From: a virus
Virus record (IMG/VR): IMGVR_UViG_3300025668_000001
Coordinates: 1 to 52,831 of that record
Length of the DNA: 52,831 bases
Reading direction: 5' to 3' (one strand)
The first letter of the stretch is position 1. Each line of letters opens with the position of its first letter. Of this stretch, positions 49,602-52,831 are shown one piece after another. The notes under the pieces are model-generated. The model worked only from the letters and a program-made list of their open reading frames with translations, did not search any database and was not told the DNA's origin. Position numbers and translations under genes: made by a program.

Positions 49602-49928
49602 TCACCGATTATCGCCTGATCCTTGGATTACTCCACGGGCCAGTCTGCTATTTAATTTGTCTAGATTTTGTTGGGCTATTGTTTCCATACCGATGCCCAA
49701 GTCGGTACATAGGGCGGCTATATACCAAAGAACGTCACCTACTTCGTGGGAGATGGCTTCACGCTGCGTGGGGTCGAAGTGTCCGTTATTGTCACGCAAG
49801 ACCTTCTTGACCTTGCCAGCTACCTCACCTGCCTCTGAGAACAGCCCAAGTGCGGGGTACACGATTACATCTGCGTCGTTGTAGATGGCGGTCTTAGAGG
49901 CCTGTGTCTGATAGTCTTCAAACCTCAT
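49602..49928 (-). CDS. mazG: MazG-like nucleotide pyrophosphohydrolase
   Basis: 108 aa from ATG 49928; a longer frame upstream lies inside the DUF3310 gene and has no start signal. GLFSEAGEVAGKVKKVLRDN and AISHEVGDVLWYIAALCTDL show the two acidic helices of the MazG fold (SExxE-like and EVGDxxxY). Phage MazG may lower ppGpp or cleanse nucleotides. The 11-base overlap with DUF3310 suggests coupling. Confidence 0.8.
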   Translation of the reverse strand: MRFEDYQTQASKTAIYNDADVIVYPALGLFSEAGEVAGKVKKVLRDNNGHFDPTQREAISHEVGDVLWYIAALCTDLGIGMETIAQQNLDKLNSRLARGVIQGSGDNR

Positions 49929-50208
49929 TAGAATTCTCCCCAATAGCCTCAATGATTTGATTGATGTACCATTTGGCCTTCTTGAGATCCTCGACTGCAT
50001 TGCCTTTGTAAGCATGACGCCACAAGTATTTCTGGGCATTGCCGTGGCAGTAGGATTTGAATCCCTCTTCGCCCAGTGCGTGATAGATTGCCTCAATGCA
50101 CTCGATGCCACTCTGGTTATAGTGGGGTGGATGATTGACCATATCTGACTGAGTTTCCCCGGTCAGAGTAAGTCCCGATAAATTTAATGTATGCCCATTG
50201 GTTTGCAT
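49918..50208 (-). CDS. DUF3310 protein
   Basis: 96 aa. VNHPPHYNQSGIECIEAIYH and GNAQKYLWRHAYKGNAVEDL, then KKAKWYINQII are the DUF3310 signature (HYxxxxIEcIdai ... N..KYlwR...K). Widespread in phages next to nucleotide-metabolism genes. Function uncertain (nucleotide-kinase-like labels exist but are unproven). Confidence 0.8.
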   Translation of the reverse strand: MQTNGHTLNLSGLTLTGETQSDMVNHPPHYNQSGIECIEAIYHALGEEGFKSYCHGNAQKYLWRHAYKGNAVEDLKKAKWYINQIIEAIGENSNEV

Positions 50209-50217
50209 ATCTTCGCC

Positions 50218-50541
50218 TCAGTTTAGTTTGTTCTTGTTGAATGGGATGATCTTTTTGTTTGCCCGTGCCTCAAGCAGTTCTTCGTCTGGCTCGAATACCC
50301 ACTCTTCCTCTTCTTCACTCTCTTGGAGATCTCGAAGCATCCTTCCAATGACAGAAAAGTGGTCCATTGAAGTGTTGAGAGACAGGTTCAGGCCGTTCAG
50401 TAGGTCGATGAAGTACAGTGCCTTGTCTTCATCAAAGTCTTCAGAGAGGCTGTGCCCGTAGGCTACCTCTATTTCATCATCGTCCAATATTTTTAGACGT
50501 AGGAGTAAGGTGTTTTCCTCTAGGTCCGGGAAATTATCCAT
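50218..50541 (-). CDS. Acidic hypothetical protein (107 aa)
   Basis: Not recognised. Helix-rich with a poly-Glu stretch (LQESEEEEEWVFEPDEE) and a basic tail (NKKIIPFNKNKLN). Overlaps the nuclease gene upstream by 8 bases. DNA-mimic-like acidity is possible, unproven. Confidence 0.6.
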   Translation of the reverse strand: MDNFPDLEENTLLLRLKILDDDEIEVAYGHSLSEDFDEDKALYFIDLLNGLNLSLNTSMDHFSVIGRMLRDLQESEEEEEWVFEPDEELLEARANKKIIPFNKNKLN

Positions 50542-50887
50542 GTTGGCCCTTCATCATCTTAAAGAAATATTCTGCATCAATTACGGCTAGGGGCTTCTTC
50601 CTATCACCTTTGATAATTGCTACGGGTTCTGCCCCTTTGGGTGCGTTTACCTCGGCCTGTTCCATCACCTTGTAGACAGCGAAACTCTTGAAGGACTTGC
50701 ACTCGATGGAGAGCGGTAGAAGGCGTCTGGCAGCGGGACTAAGGACTATGTCTTCACCGCCAGCGCCCATTGATGTGGAGATAACATCCAGCGGCTCGAG
50801 TTTGGGAAAGGTCTCGTAGATCTTATCCCGCACCCACTGTTGGTGCTTTCTCCCTTTGGCCTTTGCAGAGCTAGTCTTGATTGCCAT
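50534..50887 (-). CDS. Phage PD-(D/E)XK endonuclease (resolvase-like)
   Basis: 117 aa from ATG 50887; a GTG four codons earlier is less likely. KAKGRKHQQWVRDKI, STSMGAGGEDIVLSPAARR and LPLSIECKSF give the GED...xECK catalytic order of a small phage nuclease family, probably Holliday-junction or branched-DNA cutting. It overlaps the exonuclease gene by 17 bases. Confidence 0.7.
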   Translation of the reverse strand: MAIKTSSAKAKGRKHQQWVRDKIYETFPKLEPLDVISTSMGAGGEDIVLSPAARRLLPLSIECKSFKSFAVYKVMEQAEVNAPKGAEPVAIIKGDRKKPLAVIDAEYFFKMMKGQHG

Positions 50888-51767
50888 CGAGGACTTCACC
50901 TTCGTACTCAGTGTACCAGTAGTGTCTGGGGTTTTTGGCCTGAGACAGGGTCTGGGGAAGATGCTTGGCGTGTGGCCAGCATGACCCTAGATACGAACAG
51001 AACCCACACTGAGAAGGCAGACGCTTTGATCCAGTAGGTTGCTTACGGAACGTCTCGTCCTCTGGCTCGAAGCAACGCTTGAACTCACCGTCGATGTTCT
51101 CAATCTTGTCTTTGATTGAGTCTACGACTTGCTCTTGCCTTTCCTCACTCTGAGGACACTCGACGAACTTCACATGGCCGGACGATTTATCCACCACTAT
51201 CCATCCACCGGGCTGCTTCTGTTGGGCCATAGAGTAGACGTACAACTGGTTCACATAACCAAAGTCGTCACTCTTATCTAAACCCTCAAAGCCGTTGCTC
51301 CACTTGTGAGAGAAGGCCCACGGGCTGGCTGACTTTGTGTCCCAGACCTTATCGTCAATATCGATATCGGACTCGCCCTTAATGGACGTGCCTTCGATCT
51401 CTAACGTGACCTTGTCCTTACCGCCTGTGATGTTGAACTTGGCGGCACGAAGTAACACTTCGATGATACATTCAATAGCATCACCGTGCATCATCCGTAT
51501 TATGTGGTTGTAAGGCATCCGTGTCTTAGGCTTACCCATCTTCTCCATCTGTAACTGACAGAGAGGGCGGCCAGTGTTAGAACCACGAATGCGAAATGAT
51601 GGCTCTGGCTCACGCAATAGCTGCTTTGCCATAGCCTCTTTCCACATTTCACCAGCGTCATCGATGATCTTGAGGATCTCCGCCTTATTTTGGCGAAGAT
51701 CTTCGTTGTCATTGTTCGATAGGCGCTCGGTAAATTGCTGGAACTTAACCTCGTGCGGATGTTCCAT
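50871..51767 (-). CDS. RecB/Cas4-like exonuclease with Fe-S-type cysteines
   Basis: 298 aa. IKGESDIDIDDKVWDTKSAS is the PD-(D/E)XK active site (D and K). A C-terminal CGFCSYLGSCW cluster, with a further upstream Cys (RPLCQL at about residue 69), recalls the iron-sulphur cluster of Cas4/AddB nucleases. It should process DNA ends in recombination-dependent replication. Its start overlaps the upstream gene's stop by one base. Confidence 0.8.
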   Translation of the reverse strand: MEHPHEVKFQQFTERLSNNDNEDLRQNKAEILKIIDDAGEMWKEAMAKQLLREPEPSFRIRGSNTGRPLCQLQMEKMGKPKTRMPYNHIIRMMHGDAIECIIEVLLRAAKFNITGGKDKVTLEIEGTSIKGESDIDIDDKVWDTKSASPWAFSHKWSNGFEGLDKSDDFGYVNQLYVYSMAQQKQPGGWIVVDKSSGHVKFVECPQSEERQEQVVDSIKDKIENIDGEFKRCFEPEDETFRKQPTGSKRLPSQCGFCSYLGSCWPHAKHLPQTLSQAKNPRHYWYTEYEGEVLDGNQD

Positions 51768-52615
51768 TAGTCGTGATCGTCTTCGAGATCAGCGTCCAAG
51801 GCATTCATGGCTTCCATATCGATAGCATCAATACCACCTAGTGCAGCATTGTACTTCTGTTTGATCCTGTCGTTGTCTGACGAAATCATTTCAGCGAAGC
51901 GAAGCATGGTCTGGTAGGTGTCGTCGTCCAGAGGCACAGGATTTAGTAGGTCTGGCTCATAGTCGAAGGTATAGTATACCACAGATCCCATCTCTTGTTC
52001 AATTGATTTCACCGTCACCCAGAAGTCTTTAAAGTCACGGCCAGAGATTTTCTTGATCACCTGATCCTCGAAGGTCATGTAGTTGCCACGCTTGTTCATC
52101 AGGATCATAGGCTGGTTCTCAATGACCACCTCTTCACCCTCTGCGGTGACACCCTTGTAGGATACTAAACCACGAAGCTGGCGGAACAGATTGATGGTAG
52201 AGAACTTGGCCTTCTCTTCCTTACCCCAGTCTTCCATCTGCTTTGACGTAGGCTTACCACACCGAATGGTACCTAGTTCATCGATAGGCTCCATAGAGAA
52301 CCGTGGGATCATAATGGTACGGTTCCGAGGCTTCATCTCCTCTTCATCGAAGTCGATCCACTGAAAGACTTGGGACAGAACCCGGATCTTCACCTCTTCA
52401 GCGTAGACCTCTTTCTCCAAACCTTTGACGTAGAACATACCGATCTTGTCTTTGATCGAGCGGCCTTCTTTGTCCTTGCGTTGATAGTTGATTTTCAACT
52501 CAGGTAGACGGTTGGACGGCGCACGATCACCGCCGCCGATTGGGGCATCATTTAGGCCCAGAATTGCGTTAAGTTTTGCCATCTCTGCGGCGTTTGCTAC
52601 TGCTAAATCACCCAT
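51767..52615 (-). CDS. Conserved hypothetical protein; possible single-strand DNA-binding protein
   Basis: 282 aa. Beta-rich central part (KIGMFYVKGLEKEVYAEEVK, RTIMIPRFSM, MILMNKRGNYMTFEDQVIKK) and a strongly acidic C-terminus (MNALDADLEDDHD), as in single-strand binding proteins that recruit partners with an acidic tail. Position between exonuclease and DNA polymerase also fits. No OB-fold motif can be proven by eye, so the function is a guess. AGGAG precedes ATG by 9 bases. Confidence 0.4.
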   Translation of the reverse strand: MGDLAVANAAEMAKLNAILGLNDAPIGGGDRAPSNRLPELKINYQRKDKEGRSIKDKIGMFYVKGLEKEVYAEEVKIRVLSQVFQWIDFDEEEMKPRNRTIMIPRFSMEPIDELGTIRCGKPTSKQMEDWGKEEKAKFSTINLFRQLRGLVSYKGVTAEGEEVVIENQPMILMNKRGNYMTFEDQVIKKISGRDFKDFWVTVKSIEQEMGSVVYYTFDYEPDLLNPVPLDDDTYQTMLRFAEMISSDNDRIKQKYNAALGGIDAIDMEAMNALDADLEDDHD

Positions 52616-52644
52616 TGTGATCTCCTCTTCATTGGTGCGGCTAG

Positions 52645-52671
52645 GGTATAATAGTTAAGTGCGTCAGTCAA
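52645..52671 (-). promoter_or_regulatory. Weak candidate leftward promoter with GCACTTAACT motif
   Basis: Minus-strand TTGACT (52671-52666) and TATACC (52650-52645) with only 15 bases between. The recurring motif GCACTTAACT (52662-52653) lies in the spacer. It would drive the block from 52615 leftward and overlaps the polymerase stop. Confidence 0.3.
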
Positions 52672-52831
52672 CACTTAGTTCGGTCTGATCCATCCAATTT
52701 GGTCCGACAGAACCCTCTATATCCAGAGGTAGAACTGCTTCATAATTGAAGCGGTCTTTCATCTCATCAGTGACACCTGTCATGGCCCACTTCAGTGCTT
52801 TATTGACTGCATCCAGTTCGTCTGGGTGTAT
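52664..52831 (-). CDS. DNA polymerase 3' end (joins the gene at 1-2049)
   Basis: Reads from within the duplicated 99 bases through PLDIEGSVGPNWMDQTELSV to the stop TGA at 52664-52666. Together with 2049-1 it makes a single 705-aa frame over the closure point. It carries the last residues after motif C of the family A polymerase. Confidence 0.9.
   Translation of the reverse strand: MHPDELDAVNKALKWAMTGVTDEMKDRFNYEAVLPLDIEGSVGPNWMDQTELSVD
52733..52831. repeat. Terminal direct repeat, right copy
   Basis: Exact copy of positions 1-99. Remove one copy when circularising. Confidence 0.9.

Noticed and set aside
1-52831. Phage-encoded single-subunit RNA polymerase, as in T7
   Set aside because: No frame with the expected length or motifs exists in the closed genome; sigma70-like promoters are present instead.

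Overview
The window is a complete, circularly closed bacteriophage genome. Its first 99 bases recur exactly at its end (52733-52831), so the unique unit is 52,732 bp and the A-family DNA polymerase gene is cut by the arbitrary opening point. It is a podovirus-type phage: scaffold, portal and capsid are of the short-tailed type, with two very large internal virion proteins and no tape measure or tail sheath. The polymerase carries a DnaJ-like CxxCxGxG zinc insert between its exonuclease and polymerase domains, the recognised hallmark of HMO-2011-type marine phages of SAR116 and roseobacter-like Alphaproteobacteria. Class II ribonucleotide reductase, ThyX, MazG, a DUF1127 gene and DUF932/DUF2958 plasmid-type genes fit an alphaproteobacterial host. 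No phage RNA polymerase gene was found. Several sigma70-like promoters are visible, so host RNA polymerase probably transcribes everything.

Layout. A long leftward early block runs from the integrase (about 7.9 kb) through small genes, ThyX, an oxygenase-like gene, primase, helicase and DNA polymerase. It continues across the closure point to a possible ssDNA-binding protein, a RecB/Cas4-like exonuclease, a PD-(D/E)XK nuclease, DUF3310, MazG, class II RNR and a few small genes, ending at about 47.0 kb. A rightward late block runs from 13.5 to 46.9 kb: small early-late proteins, terminase, portal, a multidomain SleB-like virion protein, scaffold, capsid, tail tube proteins, fibres, lysis genes (endolysin and overlapping spanins) and internal virion proteins. 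The two blocks converge on facing hairpin terminators at 46.9-47.0 kb.

Between them, at about 7.9-13.4 kb, lies a control and accessory region. It holds divergent promoters, a candidate small RNA of about 80 nt, and a promoter with an overlapping inverted repeat. These are followed by a visibly G+C-richer, plasmid-like operon (winged-helix protein, DUF932, HTH protein, DUF2958, MGLDMYL-type protein and small genes). Four genes of this operon start behind the same leader, CTAACTTGGAGACTGACCA.

The most striking find is in that operon. The two intergenic gaps at 10613-10713 and 11260-11355 each contain what reads as a complete type II hammerhead ribozyme. Both have an invariant CUGAUGA/GAAA/UC core, helices I and III that covary between the copies, and a position directly after one stop codon and just upstream of the next gene's leader. 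They probably cut the polycistronic mRNA between genes.

The integrase, together with a 3' half of an initiator tRNA (4761-4799, candidate attP core), indicates a temperate phage that integrates into a host tRNA-fMet gene.
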